64,000 bases of DNA. Source: Stappia sediminis. Its GTDB lineage: Bacteria; Pseudomonadota; Alphaproteobacteria; Rhizobiales; Stappiaceae. Every line of letters begins with the position of its first letter. Within the stretch, counting starts at the first letter, position 1. Below are positions 36,021 to 45,066 of this stretch, one piece after another. The notes beneath the pieces were generated by a model. That model was not told where the DNA came from, ran no database searches, and saw only the letters and a list, made by a program, of their open reading frames with translations. Made by a program: the position numbers and the translations under genes. The stretch is from assembly GCF_009826895.1 (NCBI RefSeq), contig NZ_WUMV01000010.1:62001-126000 (forward strand), written 5' to 3'.

Positions 36021-36458
36021 ATGAAGTCATGGCTACGCGGCGCGGTTCTGGCAAGCGCGCTCGCTCTTCCTCTCGGCGGTTGTTTTACCACGACACTGAC
36101 TCACGGTCATGTCATCTCGCCGGATACGGTGCAGGACGTGCAGATCGGCTCCAGCCGAGAGCAGGTGGAACTGGTGCTCGGTTCCCCGTCGACCACCTCG
36201 CGCCTTGAAGGCGATGCCTATTACTACATCTCCCAGGTGACGGAGACGACCGCCTTCCTGCCGCCCGAAGTGGTGGAGCAGCGCGTGGTCGCCGTTTACT
36301 TCGACGAGGAAGGCTTCGTGCGCGACGTCGGCTTCTACAGCCTTGAGGACGGCAAGGTCGTCGATATCCTGACCCGCAAGACGCGCACGGGCGGCGCCGA
36401 CTACGGCTTCCTGACGCAGATCCTGCGCGGCGCGCAGAACCCGTCGCTCGGGCTTTAG
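36021..36458 (+). CDS. bamE: Outer membrane assembly factor BamE (SmpA/OmlA)
   Basis: A 145-residue lipoprotein. The signal peptide ends in a lipobox (LPLGGC) and the mature part has the BamE fold: VQDVQIGSSREQVELVLGSP, then YYYISQ and VVAVYFDEEGFVRDVGFY. It is part of the BAM complex that inserts beta-barrel proteins into the outer membrane. A palindromic repeat begins 2 bp after the stop, followed by a terminator. Confidence 0.94.
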   Translation: MKSWLRGAVLASALALPLGGCFTTTLTHGHVISPDTVQDVQIGSSREQVELVLGSPSTTSRLEGDAYYYISQVTETTAFLPPEVVEQRVVAVYFDEEGFVRDVGFYSLEDGKVVDILTRKTRTGGADYGFLTQILRGAQNPSLGL

Positions 36459-36459
36459 A

Positions 36460-36560
36460 GCATGTCCCCCAAAAGTGGGAACCGGTTTTGGGACAAGGAC
36501 ATGCGCAATATCAAATAGATAGAGCGCGTTCGGTGATTCCGATTAAACAAGACGCGCTCT
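36460..36560. repeat. Rhizobial-type intergenic palindromic repeat
   Basis: Two adjacent palindromes. GCATGTCC...GGACATGC (36460-36504) contains GTGGGAACCGGTTTTGGGAC, a string well known from repeats in Rhizobium, Mesorhizobium and Brucella relatives. AGAGCGCGT...ACGCGCTCT (36521-36560) follows. It lies between bamE and its terminator. Confidence 0.75.
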
Positions 36561-36587
36561 AGGCGCGGCGTCCCGGAAAAAAGAAAA

Positions 36588-36614
36588 ACCCCTCGCGAAT
36601 TCCTCGCGAGGGGT
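36588..36614. terminator. Bidirectional terminator between bamE and hppA
   Basis: ACCCCTCGCGA and TCGCGAGGGGT form a perfect 11-bp stem with a 5-base loop. T runs follow on both strands, so it can serve both converging genes. Confidence 0.85.
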
Positions 36615-36638
36615 ATCGTTTTTCGGCTTGCCGCTTGA

Positions 36639-38777
36639 TCAGTGCGCCAGTACCGCGAGCAGCAGAAGTGCCACGATGTTGGTGATCTTGATCATCGGGT
36701 TCACCGCCGGGCCGGCTGTATCCTTGTATGGATCGCCGACGGTATCGCCCGTCACCGAGGCCTTGTGCGCTTCCGACCCCTTCTCGTGGCGCGTTCCGTC
36801 CTGGTCGACGAAACCGTCCTCGAAGGATTTCTTGGCGTTGTCCCAGGCGCCGCCGCCCGCCGTCATGGAGATGGCGACGAAGAGGCCTGTGACGATCACG
36901 CCCAGAAGCATCGCGCCGAGCGCGGCAAAGCCGTTGTCCTTGCCCGCAATCGCGGCGACGACGAAATAGACCACGATGGGCGAGAGCACCGGCAGCAGCG
37001 AGGGCACGATCATCTCGCGGATCGCGGCCTTCGTCAGCATGTCGACGGCCCGGCCGTAGTCCGGCTTTTCGGTGCCTTCCATGATGCCCGGCTTTTCGCG
37101 GAACTGGCGGCGCACTTCCTGCACCACCGCGCTGCCCGCGCGCCCCACCGCCGTCATCGACAATCCGCCGAAGAGGTAGGGCAGAAGGCCGCCGAACAGC
37201 AGGCCGACGACGACGTAGGGATTGGACAACGTGAAGTCGACCTGGACGCCGTCGAAGAACCCGCCGGTTCCCGCCTGCTGTTGGGCGAAGAACTTGAGGT
37301 CCGACGTGTAGGCGGCGAAAAGCACCAGCGCGCCGAGGCCGGCGGAGCCGATGGCATAGCCCTTGGTCACCGCCTTCGTGGTGTTGCCCACCGCGTCGAG
37401 CGCGTCGGTCGTGGAGCGCACCTCATCGGGCAGGCCCGCCATTTCGGCAATGCCGCCGGCGTTGTCCGTCACCGGCCCGAAAGCGTCGAGCGCGACCACC
37501 ACGCCGGCGAGCGCCAGCATCGTCGTCACCGCGATCGCGATGCCGAAGAGCCCCGCCACGTTGAAGGCGACCAGGATACCGGCGATGATGATGATCGCCG
37601 GCAGCGCGGTCGCTTCCAGGGAAACGGCAAGGCCCTGAATCACGTTCGTGCCGTGGCCGGTTACCGAGGCCTGGGCGATGGAGCGCACGGGGCGGTAGTC
37701 CGTACCGGTGTAATATTCCGTCACCCAGATGATGAGGCCCGTCACGATCAGGCCGACGAGGCCGCAGATGAAAAGCCCCATGCCGGTGAAGCTCGCGCCT
37801 GCGGTTTCGCTGGAATACTCCGTGCCGAGCCCGAGCCACATCGAGATGATGACGAACAGCGCGATCGCGGAGAGCACGGCGGTCGCTACGAAACCCTTGT
37901 AGAGCGCACCCATGATCGAGTTGTTCGCGCCGAGCTTCACGAAGAACGTGCCGATGATCGACGTCACCACGCACGCCCCGCCGATGACGAGCGGAAGCAG
38001 CATGAGTTCGACCGCCGCCGCTCCGGTGAAGAAGATCGAGGCGAGCACCATGGTGGCCACCACGGTCACCGCGTAGGTCTCGAACAGGTCGGCTGCCATG
38101 CCGGCGCAATCGCCGACGTTGTCGCCCACGTTGTCGGCGATGGTCGCCGGGTTGCGCGGGTCGTCCTCGGGAATGCCGGCTTCCACCTTGCCGACGAGGT
38201 CGCCGCCGACATCCGCACCCTTGGTGAAGATGCCGCCGCCCAGACGCGCGAAGATGGAGATCAGGGACGCGCCGAAGCCGAGCGCCACCAGCGCGTCGAT
38301 CACGACACGGTCGGTCGGTGCATAGCCCGCGAACTCGGTCAGGATCATGAAGTAGACGGCGACGCCCAGAAGAGCGAGACCGGCAACAAGCATTCCGGTC
38401 ACCGCGCCGGATTTGAAGGCGATTTCAAGGCCCGCGGCGAGCGACTGGCTCGCGGCCTGGGCGGTGCGCACGTTGGCACGCACCGAAACGAGCATCCCGA
38501 TGAAGCCTGCGGCGGCCGAAAGCACTGCGCCGATGGCGAAGCCGATTGCAACGGGGAGCCCCAGGAGAATTATGCCGATTACGAAGATGACGACGCCGAC
38601 GATGGCGATCGTCGAATACTGGCGGGTCAGGTACGCCTGCGCGCCTTCCTGGATGGCGCCGGCGATTTCCTGCATCCGTTCATTGCCAGCGTCCGACGCC
38701 ATGACGGACCGGATGGCCCATATGCCGTAGGCGACGGACAATAAACCACATAGTACGACTAATACGAGCTCTGTCAT
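36639..38777 (-). CDS. hppA: Membrane-bound H+-translocating pyrophosphatase
   Basis: An integral membrane pump of 712 residues with about 16 helices. It couples hydrolysis of inorganic pyrophosphate to ion export. The substrate site shows [38 protein letters not shown] and, in the C-terminal half, [25 protein letters not shown] (not GNTTAA) marks the K+-independent class, which pumps H+. GGGGGGAG before ATG 38777 sets the start. A weak promoter (TTGACG 38865-38870, ACGGTA complement at 38843-38848) is visible upstream. Confidence 0.97.
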   Translation of the reverse strand: MTELVLVVLCGLLSVAYGIWAIRSVMASDAGNERMQEIAGAIQEGAQAYLTRQYSTIAIVGVVIFVIGIILLGLPVAIGFAIGAVLSAAAGFIGMLVSVRANVRTAQAASQSLAAGLEIAFKSGAVTGMLVAGLALLGVAVYFMILTEFAGYAPTDRVVIDALVALGFGASLISIFARLGGGIFTKGADVGGDLVGKVEAGIPEDDPRNPATIADNVGDNVGDCAGMAADLFETYAVTVVATMVLASIFFTGAAAVELMLLPLVIGGACVVTSIIGTFFVKLGANNSIMGALYKGFVATAVLSAIALFVIISMWLGLGTEYSSETAGASFTGMGLFICGLVGLIVTGLIIWVTEYYTGTDYRPVRSIAQASVTGHGTNVIQGLAVSLEATALPAIIIIAGILVAFNVAGLFGIAIAVTTMLALAGVVVALDAFGPVTDNAGGIAEMAGLPDEVRSTTDALDAVGNTTKAVTKGYAIGSAGLGALVLFAAYTSDLKFFAQQQAGTGGFFDGVQVDFTLSNPYVVVGLLFGGLLPYLFGGLSMTAVGRAGSAVVQEVRRQFREKPGIMEGTEKPDYGRAVDMLTKAAIREMIVPSLLPVLSPIVVYFVVAAIAGKDNGFAALGAMLLGVIVTGLFVAISMTAGGGAWDNAKKSFEDGFVDQDGTRHEKGSEAHKASVTGDTVGDPYKDTAGPAVNPMIKITNIVALLLLAVLAH

Positions 38778-38912
38778 AAGCTCCCCCCTACAAGGATGAT
38801 TCCGAACGGCGAATTCTTTTTGTCTTTGTCGCCGGTGCGGAAACGGTATCCGGCCTGCGTCATCCGTCAAGCTGGACTTTCGAGTGGAAGGAACTAACGT
38901 TAGGAAACAGTG

Positions 38913-40139
38913 CTAGGAAGCAACAACTTTTCTTTCCCCTGCGACAAGCCAGACCAGCAGCACCACGCAAAGCGCGGTGAAGGGGAAGACGAGCACGTTC
39001 ACCGTACCCCAGCCGAAGGTGTGGAGCAGTTTTCCGGACGAAAAAGACGCTGCTGCGACAAAGCCGAAGACGAGGAAGTCGTTCACGGCCTGCACGCGCG
39101 TGCGCTCCTCGTGCCGGTAGGTGTCGGTCAGCATCGAGGTCGCGCCGATAAAGGCGAAATTCCAGCCGAGGCCAAGCAGGACGAGCGCGGCCCAGAAATG
39201 TCCGACATCGAGGCCCGAAAGCGCAACGGCGGAGCATCCGGCGAGCAGCAGAAGGCCCAATGCGACGATGCGCTCCTTGCCGATTCGCGAAATCAGGTTG
39301 CCGGTGAAGAAGCTCGGTCCGAACATGGCAAGCACGTGCCACTGGATGGCAAGGGCCGCATCCGTCTCGCTCAACCCGCAGCCGATCATGGCCAGGGGCG
39401 TGGCCGTCATGACGAGGTTCATGAGCGCATAGGACGTGATCGCGCAGGCCGCCGCCACGATGAAGCGCCGCTGCGCGACGATTTCGCCGAGCGGACGCCC
39501 CCCCGCCTTCGCCACTCCGCGCACCGGTTTCGGTATGCGCAGGAACGAAAGGATCGTGAAGGAGATCAGCGCAAGCCCGCCCTGCGCCAGATAGGTTCCG
39601 GCGAAAAGGATCGGCGAGAAGAGGTCCTTGGTCCAGATGACCGTCTGCGGCCCCACGACGCCGGCCAGTACGCCGCCCGCCAGAACCCAGGAGATCGCCT
39701 TGGGCTTGAAGCCCTCGCTCGCCGTGTCTGCCGCCGCGAAACGGAACTGCTGCACGAATGCGCCGACGAAGCCGCTGCAAAAAACGGCAAGGCAGAAAAG
39801 CGGGAAGTCGGCCGTGAACACCGCATAGGCCGCGGCCATGGAAGCGGACGCCCCGAAAAGCGATGCCCCCATGAAGCCCGCGCGCCGGCCGAAGCGATGC
39901 ATGATCACGCCCGCCGGCAGCGTGCCGAAGGCCGTTCCCAGCACGAAACAGGATATCGGCAGCGTTGCCAGCGATTTGTCGGAGCCAAGCAAACTCGCCC
40001 CGATCAGGGACCCGGTGGCGAATACGATCGAGGCCGCCGCCCCTCCCAGCGCCTGCGCGACCGCCAGCAGCATGGCGTTTCGTTTCGCCAATCTGTCGTC
40101 GATGAAAGCTGCCGAGGAAGGAATCGCGGTCATTGTCAC
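38913..40139 (-). CDS. MFS transporter
   Basis: A 408-residue major facilitator with 12 predicted helices and no long soluble domains. The loop after helix 2 (GVIMHRFGRRAGFMGA) carries the family signature between helices 2 and 3. The substrate is unknown. GGGGTGACA precedes ATG 40139. It stands between hppA and thiL, all on the minus strand but with gaps of over 130 bp, so separate transcription is likely. Confidence 0.87.
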   Translation of the reverse strand: MTMTAIPSSAAFIDDRLAKRNAMLLAVAQALGGAAASIVFATGSLIGASLLGSDKSLATLPISCFVLGTAFGTLPAGVIMHRFGRRAGFMGASLFGASASMAAAYAVFTADFPLFCLAVFCSGFVGAFVQQFRFAAADTASEGFKPKAISWVLAGGVLAGVVGPQTVIWTKDLFSPILFAGTYLAQGGLALISFTILSFLRIPKPVRGVAKAGGRPLGEIVAQRRFIVAAACAITSYALMNLVMTATPLAMIGCGLSETDAALAIQWHVLAMFGPSFFTGNLISRIGKERIVALGLLLLAGCSAVALSGLDVGHFWAALVLLGLGWNFAFIGATSMLTDTYRHEERTRVQAVNDFLVFGFVAAASFSSGKLLHTFGWGTVNVLVFPFTALCVVLLVWLVAGERKVVAS

Positions 40140-40277
40140 CCCAAACGAATTTCAGGCCGGGCACCTTAGGCACCCGACCCTTGAAAGTCGTTTGTTTAAA
40201 GGGCTTTCGCCCGCCTTGCCAGTCGCAAGCGCATGAAATCCGGTTACCGCCGGGAAAGCGACAGCCGTCTCGCCCGC

Positions 40278-41276
40278 TCAAAAATGCTTGAAGCCCGAAA
40301 TCGCCGCGAAATCGATCGCCCGCCCGCCCTGCAGGAAATCGACCTTTGCTTCGCCTTCCGCGATCTCGCCGATCTGGCGTGCCGGTACGCCGGCGGCCTT
40401 CAGCTCGGCGGCGAACTGCTCCGCCCGCTCCGCCGGCACGCAGGCCAGGATCTCGTAGTCGTCGCCACCCGCGATGCATGTGCCGAGCTCGGCGGCATCC
40501 TTCGTGATCACGGAGAATATCGCCTTCGAGATCGGCAGCTTCTCGATGTCCACCCGCGCCGACACGCCTGAGGCCTCGCAGATGTGGCCAAGGTCTGCCG
40601 CAAGCCCGTCGGAAAGATCCACCGCCGCATTGGCGTGGTTTCTGACAGCTGCCGCCGCCTTCACGCGCGGGCGCGGCAGCAGGTAGCGGTTTTCCAGGTG
40701 GCTGCGGTCCGCATCCGAAAGCTGCAGCGTCCCCGCCAGCTCCGGCTTGAGCCTGAGCTTCAGGCCAAGTGCGGCATCGCCGATTGTGCCAGTCAGAAAG
40801 ATGGCATCGCCCGGCTTCGCGCCGCTGCGGCGCACGCCCGTTCCTTCAGGCAGCGTGCCTATCGCCGTGATGGAGACGAAGAACCCGTCGGGCGAGCGGA
40901 TGGTGTCGCCGCCATAAAGCGAGATGCCGAAGGTGTCCTGCTCCGCCTTCAACCCCTGACAGAACTCGGCGAGAAAACTTTCCGTCCAGTCTCCCGGCAG
41001 GCCGAGGCCCAGCAGATAGCCCTTCGGCTCGGCGCCCTTGGCCGCAAGGTCGGAGAGGTTGACCCGGATCGCCTTCGCCGCGATCGCCGCCGGCGGATCG
41101 TCGGGAAAGAAGTGGATGCCCGCCGCCAGCATGTCCTTTGTCAGCACCAGGTCCTGCCCGGGCCAGGAGGGGATCACGGCGGCATCGTCGGTCAGCGCAA
41201 GGCTGCCGGGGTCGGTGGCGAGCGGTGCGAGATATTTGGCGATGAGTTCGAATTCGCCGGGCCGGTTATCGCCCAT
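40278..41276 (-). CDS. thiL: Thiamine-monophosphate kinase
   Basis: A 332-residue enzyme that phosphorylates thiamine monophosphate to the active cofactor ThDP. Motifs include GEFELIAKYLAPL, LTDDAAVIP, KAIRVNLSDLAAKGAEP, SLYGGDT, AVDLSDGLAADL and GGDDYEIL, all metal- and ATP-binding segments. The start codon overlaps the nusB stop (TGATG), so nusB-thiL are translationally coupled. Confidence 0.96.
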   Translation of the reverse strand: MGDNRPGEFELIAKYLAPLATDPGSLALTDDAAVIPSWPGQDLVLTKDMLAAGIHFFPDDPPAAIAAKAIRVNLSDLAAKGAEPKGYLLGLGLPGDWTESFLAEFCQGLKAEQDTFGISLYGGDTIRSPDGFFVSITAIGTLPEGTGVRRSGAKPGDAIFLTGTIGDAALGLKLRLKPELAGTLQLSDADRSHLENRYLLPRPRVKAAAAVRNHANAAVDLSDGLAADLGHICEASGVSARVDIEKLPISKAIFSVITKDAAELGTCIAGGDDYEILACVPAERAEQFAAELKAAGVPARQIGEIAEGEAKVDFLQGGRAIDFAAISGFKHF

Positions 41277-41797
41277 CAGGCTTCCTCGCCCGTATCGCCG
41301 AATTCGCCGGAGCGCAGCCGGTGCGCCAGCTTGTCGAGCACGCCGTTGACCATGCGCGGCTCGTCGCCTTCGTAAAACGCCTTGGCGATGTCGATATATT
41401 CGTTGATCACCACCTTGGCCGGCACGTCCTTGCGGCGCAAAAGCTCGAAGCCGCCGGCGCGCAGGATCGCGCGCAGCGTGGTGTCGATGCGCTTCAGCGG
41501 CCAGTCTTCTGCCAAAGCTTTGTGGATTTCCGGGTCGAGCACGCGCTGGTCGGCGACGACGCCGGAAACGAGATCGCGGAACCATGCCGGATCGGCATCG
41601 CGATACTGCTCGCCGTCGATTTCCTGGCCCAGGCGGTATGCCTCGAACTCGCCCAGCACGTCGGACAGGCGCACCCCGCCCACGTCCATCTGGTAAAGCG
41701 CCTGCACGGCGGCAAGCCGCGCTGCACCCCGCTTGTTGGCGGGTTTCGGTTCGCCCGGGCGCGGTTTGGAAGCTTTATCGGTCATCTTTTCGTTCAA
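41276..41797 (-). CDS. nusB: Transcription antitermination factor NusB
   Basis: A 173-residue all-helical RNA-binding protein that acts with NusE on boxA in rRNA antitermination. [32 protein letters not shown] and [17 protein letters not shown] are family hallmarks. The N-terminus is extended by a lysine/proline-rich stretch, as in other alphaproteobacteria. It overlaps ribH by 4 bp upstream and thiL by 1 bp downstream. Confidence 0.96.
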   Translation of the reverse strand: MNEKMTDKASKPRPGEPKPANKRGAARLAAVQALYQMDVGGVRLSDVLGEFEAYRLGQEIDGEQYRDADPAWFRDLVSGVVADQRVLDPEIHKALAEDWPLKRIDTTLRAILRAGGFELLRRKDVPAKVVINEYIDIAKAFYEGDEPRMVNGVLDKLAHRLRSGEFGDTGEEA

Positions 41798-42240
41798 ACG
41801 CCCAGTTCGTCCCGGACCTTGATCATGTCGAGCGCGGCCTGCGCGGCACTTCCGCCCTTGTTCTTCTGCGTCTTGTCGGCCCGCACCATCGCCTGTTCCC
41901 GGTTTTCCACCGTCAGGATGGCGTTGCCAAGGGGAAGGGCCGCGTCGATCACCAGCTCCATGACCGCGCGGGCGGATTCATTCGCCACGATATCATAGTG
42001 CGAGGTTTCGCCGCGAATGACGCAGCCAAGCAGCACGAAGCCGTCATAGTCGGCGGTGCCGTTTTCCATCGCCGCAAGCGCCATGGCAAGGGCGGCCGGA
42101 ATTTCCAGCACGCCGGGCACGGAAATGCGCGTGTAGCGCGCGCCGGCACCTTCCAGCACATCGGTAGCGCCTTCCAGCAGCGCGTCGGCTATGTCCTCGT
42201 AAAAGCGGGCGTCGATGATCAGGATGTTGGGAGCGGCCAT
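41794..42240 (-). CDS. ribH: 6,7-dimethyl-8-ribityllumazine synthase
   Basis: Lumazine synthase of 148 residues, the penultimate step of riboflavin synthesis. Seen are [35 protein letters not shown] with the catalytic histidine, and [14 protein letters not shown]. It overlaps nusB. In related genomes ribE lies just upstream; here about 6 kb of accessory DNA intervenes. No FMN riboswitch was recognised in its leader. Confidence 0.96.
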   Translation of the reverse strand: MAAPNILIIDARFYEDIADALLEGATDVLEGAGARYTRISVPGVLEIPAALAMALAAMENGTADYDGFVLLGCVIRGETSHYDIVANESARAVMELVIDAALPLGNAILTVENREQAMVRADKTQKNKGGSAAQAALDMIKVRDELGV

Positions 42241-42393
42241 GACCTTGTCGTCTTTCTTGGATTTTTTGTCGCGCGTAACGTGGCGTGTCAGGAACCACTC
42301 CCGGCCCTCAATGTCCAGTGTTTTTCGGACAAGCTATGGTGATGGATCGCCCTCCCCTCCTCAGCCCGGTCAACCGACGTGGCCGGGTATCCG

Positions 42394-43392
42394 TCAGCAA
42401 TACCGCTCAGGCCCGATCCATTGCGCCTCCGAGTACCGGTCGCCGTGGGCCCAGCCGACAGGCAGCACAGCCTCGATACGCTCCAGGTCCTCCGCGGTGA
42501 GGGTCAGGCTCGCGCCCGAGATGCACTCGCGCAGATGATCCACCGACCGCGTCCCCGGGATCGGGATCACATGCGGTCCACGGGTCAAGAGCCAGGCATT
42601 CGCCAGTCCCGCCGCCGTTGTGCCCATCTCCGCCGCGAGTTTGCGAAAAGCTTCCACAATGCGCAGGTTTTCAGTCAGGTTCGGCTCCGTGAAGCGCGGG
42701 TTGGCGGCGAGGAACGGCAGATCGGGGATCCGCTCTCGCGGGATCGGGTTGTCCGTCAGCAGAGAGCGGCCCACGGGAGAGAAGGCCACCATGGCGACAC
42801 CAAGCTCGGCACAGGCCTGCACCAGTCCAAGATCGGGAAACCGTGTGGCGAGGGAATATTCCGATTGAACGGCGGCGACAGGGAAGGCCTTCATGGCGCG
42901 CCGCAGGGTCGAGGGCGCGACTTCCGAAAGGCCGATCGCGCGGGCCTTGCCCTTTTCGACGAGCCGGCCAAGATTGGCCGCCGTTTCCTCTGGGGTGAAG
43001 CGCGGATCGCGGCGATGGGCGTAAAACAGGTCCACACACTCCAGGCCGAGCCGCTGCAACGACTTGTCGAGCTCGGTCTCAAGGTGTTCCGCCGAATTGT
43101 CAAAGCTGCGGTTGCCGTCCGCATCGCGGGTGATCGAGGCCTTCGTCGCGATGATGAACTCGTCCCGCGCGCCCCGGTTGGCTTTCAGATAGGTGCCGAT
43201 GGCGTTTTCCGATTTCCCCATGCCGTAGACATTTGACGTATCAAGGTGCGTGACGCCCAGCTCGCGGCAGGCATCGAGGATCGCGTGGCTTTCCGTCTCG
43301 TTCGTCGGCCCGTACATGTCGGAGAAGGACATGGCTCCATAGCCGATTGCGCCTATCTCCGGCCCATTGGCGCCCAGTTTGCGTTTTTCCAT
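42394..43392 (-). CDS. Aldo/keto reductase
   Basis: A 332-residue NADPH-dependent reductase with a (beta/alpha)8 barrel. The catalytic tetrad is visible: Asp and Tyr in LDTSNVYGMGKSE, Lys in IIATKAS and His in YAHRRDP. The closest group is the YajO/general stress AKR class acting on aldehydes; the substrate is not predictable. AGAGGGAAAA precedes ATG 43392. It is the first gene of the block separating ribH from ribE. Confidence 0.9.
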   Translation of the reverse strand: MEKRKLGANGPEIGAIGYGAMSFSDMYGPTNETESHAILDACRELGVTHLDTSNVYGMGKSENAIGTYLKANRGARDEFIIATKASITRDADGNRSFDNSAEHLETELDKSLQRLGLECVDLFYAHRRDPRFTPEETAANLGRLVEKGKARAIGLSEVAPSTLRRAMKAFPVAAVQSEYSLATRFPDLGLVQACAELGVAMVAFSPVGRSLLTDNPIPRERIPDLPFLAANPRFTEPNLTENLRIVEAFRKLAAEMGTTAAGLANAWLLTRGPHVIPIPGTRSVDHLRECISGASLTLTAEDLERIEAVLPVGWAHGDRYSEAQWIGPERYC

Positions 43393-43512
43393 TTTTCCCT
43401 CTGCCCGTTGGAAATGCTGAAGAATTCTTTCTCAGGGCCTGGACCCTGATCCATTGTCTTGACCACCGGATCTCTTTCTTGGATCAGGAACTCGCTCCAG
43501 AATCAATACCTT

Positions 43513-43620
43513 GCGGTCGGCTTACGGAGCGGGATTCAAGCGGTCGGTTTACGGAGCCAGGTTCAAACGGTCGGTTTACGGAGCCGGCGTCAAGCGGTCG
43601 GCTTACGGAGCCAGAATCAA
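43513..43620. repeat. Tandem array, four 27-bp units
   Basis: Four head-to-tail copies at 43513, 43540, 43567 and 43594, each starting (G/A)CGGTCGGYTTACGGAGC, differ by a few bases. The array lies within the 330-bp gap between the aldo/keto reductase and the antitoxin gene. CCAGAATCAATA borders it on the left (43498-43508) and recurs in the last unit, and the same string also lies inside the toxin gene at 44479-44490. The core recurs in another array at 59335. Confidence 0.85.
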
Positions 43621-43666
43621 TAAGCATATCCTTGCCGCAGCTTCCTGTCGCCCGTCCGGCCATTGA

Positions 43667-43691
43667 AATGTACGCTTTCGTGACGTACATT
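43667..43691. promoter_or_regulatory. Inverted repeat, probable operator of the toxin-antitoxin pair
   Basis: AATGTACG and CGTACATT, 8-bp perfect arms with a 9-base spacer, lie 30-55 bp before the antitoxin start. Ribbon-helix-helix antitoxins of this type bind such short palindromes to repress their own operon. Confidence 0.55.
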
Positions 43692-43721
43692 CTACACGAA
43701 CAGGACTTGAGGAAAACGGCC

Positions 43722-44030
43722 ATGCGCACGTTCCATGACACCACAAAGGACATTGACGAGCGGGCGAGCGAGCGGATGAACTTCCGCACCAAACCGCACA
43801 TCAAGCAGGCGATCAAGCGCGCGGCGGCCCTCAGCGGGGTGGACGATAGCGTGTTCACGATGAATGCCGCCTATCAGTCCGCGCTTGAAACGATAGCCGC
43901 GCATGAACGCACCGTGCTGGCGCCGGTCGATCATGCCGCCTTCTTCGATGCGCTGGACACACCGCCGCAGCCGACAGAGAAGCTCAAGGCCGCATTCGCC
44001 CGTCATAAGTCGCGCGTCCTGTCGAAGTGA
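43722..44030 (+). CDS. DUF1778 (TacA-like) antitoxin
   Basis: A 102-residue antitoxin. The first part holds a ribbon-helix-helix pattern (RMNFRTKPHIKQAIKRAAAL, then SGVDDSVFTMNAAYQSA), and the C-terminal tail (about 70-102) should wrap the toxin. GAGGA stands 9 bases before ATG 43722; the frame is open upstream through the 27-bp repeats, but a start there would lack a binding site. The stop overlaps the GTG start of the GNAT toxin gene by 4 bp, the usual TacAT order. Confidence 0.88.
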   Translation: MRTFHDTTKDIDERASERMNFRTKPHIKQAIKRAAALSGVDDSVFTMNAAYQSALETIAAHERTVLAPVDHAAFFDALDTPPQPTEKLKAAFARHKSRVLSK

Positions 44031-44698
44031 GCGAAGACGCCCTTCGAAAAAATATCATAGAGCCGTTCGATCCGGACAAGCATGATCGGGCGGCTTTTTC
44101 TTGCGGTGTCGAGCAGGTCGATAATTTCTTCAGGAAAACGGCCAACAAGCTCGCGAAGGCGGACAATGCCCGCGTCTATGTGATGGCCGCGCCGGATGGC
44201 ACGGTGATAGGCTTCTATTCGCTCAATGCCCACGCCGTCGATTATCAGGACCTGCCGAAGAAATACGCCCGCACCCGGCCAGTGCATGGCTCCATCCCGG
44301 CGGCGTTCCTGTCCATGATCGGGGTGGACCGGCGCTATGCCGGTCAAGGCTTCGGCGGCGATCTGCTGGTCGATGCGCTCTTGCGTGTAGCCCAAGCGGC
44401 GGAGCAAATCGAGATCGCGGTTGTCATTCTCGAGCGCTTTCCACGAAAGCGGGATCGCTTTCGTGATAAGAATTCGCTCCAGAATCAATATCTTGAGCAT
44501 ATCCTTGTCGCGAAATCCGAGCCGGATTTTGCGGGATATGCTCGAGATATGCTGGACGACGGCAATCCGGAACTCGTCGAACGACGGACAAAGCTCTATG
44601 CGGGCTATGGTTTCCAGCCCCTGCCCTCAAACCCGCTTCGGATGTTCCTGCCGGTTGCGACTGTGCGGGAACTGCTGGCGGACGATGAAGGGTCGTAG
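44027..44698 (+). CDS. GNAT family TacT-like toxin, enlarged by an in-frame repeat
   Basis: The protein is an acetyltransferase. In the known TacT family it acetylates the amino group of charged tRNAs and blocks translation. The acetyl-CoA loop DRRYAGQGFGGDLLVDALL lies near 105-123 and the typical end YGFQPLPSNPLRMFLPV is intact. At 223 residues it is longer than the usual 160-170. The extra part (about 137-175) is encoded by palindromic repeat DNA at 44442-44543, between the strand AEQIEIAVVIL and DDGNPELVERR. Whether the enlarged toxin is active is uncertain; the reading frame is preserved. Confidence 0.85.
   Translation: MSEDALRKNIIEPFDPDKHDRAAFSCGVEQVDNFFRKTANKLAKADNARVYVMAAPDGTVIGFYSLNAHAVDYQDLPKKYARTRPVHGSIPAAFLSMIGVDRRYAGQGFGGDLLVDALLRVAQAAEQIEIAVVILERFPRKRDRFRDKNSLQNQYLEHILVAKSEPDFAGYARDMLDDGNPELVERRTKLYAGYGFQPLPSNPLRMFLPVATVRELLADDEGS
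44442..44543. repeat. Palindromic repeat inserted in the toxin coding sequence
   Basis: Two perfect palindromes lie within the gene: CACGAAAGCG/CGCTTTCGTG (44442-44465) and GAGCATATCC/GGATATGCTC (44495-44543), the latter with an inner CGAAATCCG/CGGATTTTG pairing. They are of the rhizobial intergenic repeat kind. CCAGAATCAATA between them also lies beside the tandem array upstream of the antitoxin. Confidence 0.75.
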
Positions 44699-45066
44699 CG
44701 CCGGTCACCCGGAGTCAACCGATAGCTGCATCGCTATAAAGCATTGTCCGATTTTGGCCCTTTGCTGACGTTCAACAGCTATTCGTTCAATGGCAGCTTT
44801 GCGCACCCATGTCAGTCACTCAAGAGAATCGTAACCTGCTCTGCATAGCGGAGGTTCGTTGCCATGTCCGATGGATATTTGATGGGCTGGGAGCGATAAT
44901 TGTTATCGCAGGATGCAAACTTCCGAGATGCACAAAAGCTTGCCACCGGTTGCGCCGACGACCACCGTCGAAAATGCGGGGAAAGTTGCAGTTCGGGTCG
45001 ATGCAGCATTCGACTTATTGGGTTCCAGTGCCTACCTGGACCGGCTCGGTCGTTATCGAGACGGTG
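44699..45066. other. Gap without a convincing gene
   Basis: This 368-bp interval between the toxin gene and the end of the nuclease gene shows no frame with a good start signal. A plus-strand frame beginning at 44913 reads into the nuclease gene and may be a remnant. No terminator hairpin was recognised. Confidence 0.4.

Noticed and set aside
36642-38744. A 700-codon plus-strand open frame opposite hppA
   Set aside because: It mirrors the codon pattern of the pyrophosphatase gene and is His/Arg/Asp-rich with no domain; a shadow frame.
42241-42393. FMN riboswitch in front of ribH
   Set aside because: The conserved FMN-element strings are not present in the leader.
43513-43620. CRISPR array
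   Set aside because: Units are contiguous 27-bp tandem copies without unique spacers, and there are no cas genes in the window.
43347-43721. N-terminal extension of the antitoxin through the 27-bp repeats (nine-residue repeats)
   Set aside because: The frame is open because the unit length is a multiple of three, but a good ribosome-binding site exists only at ATG 43722, and the operator palindrome would fall inside the coding region.
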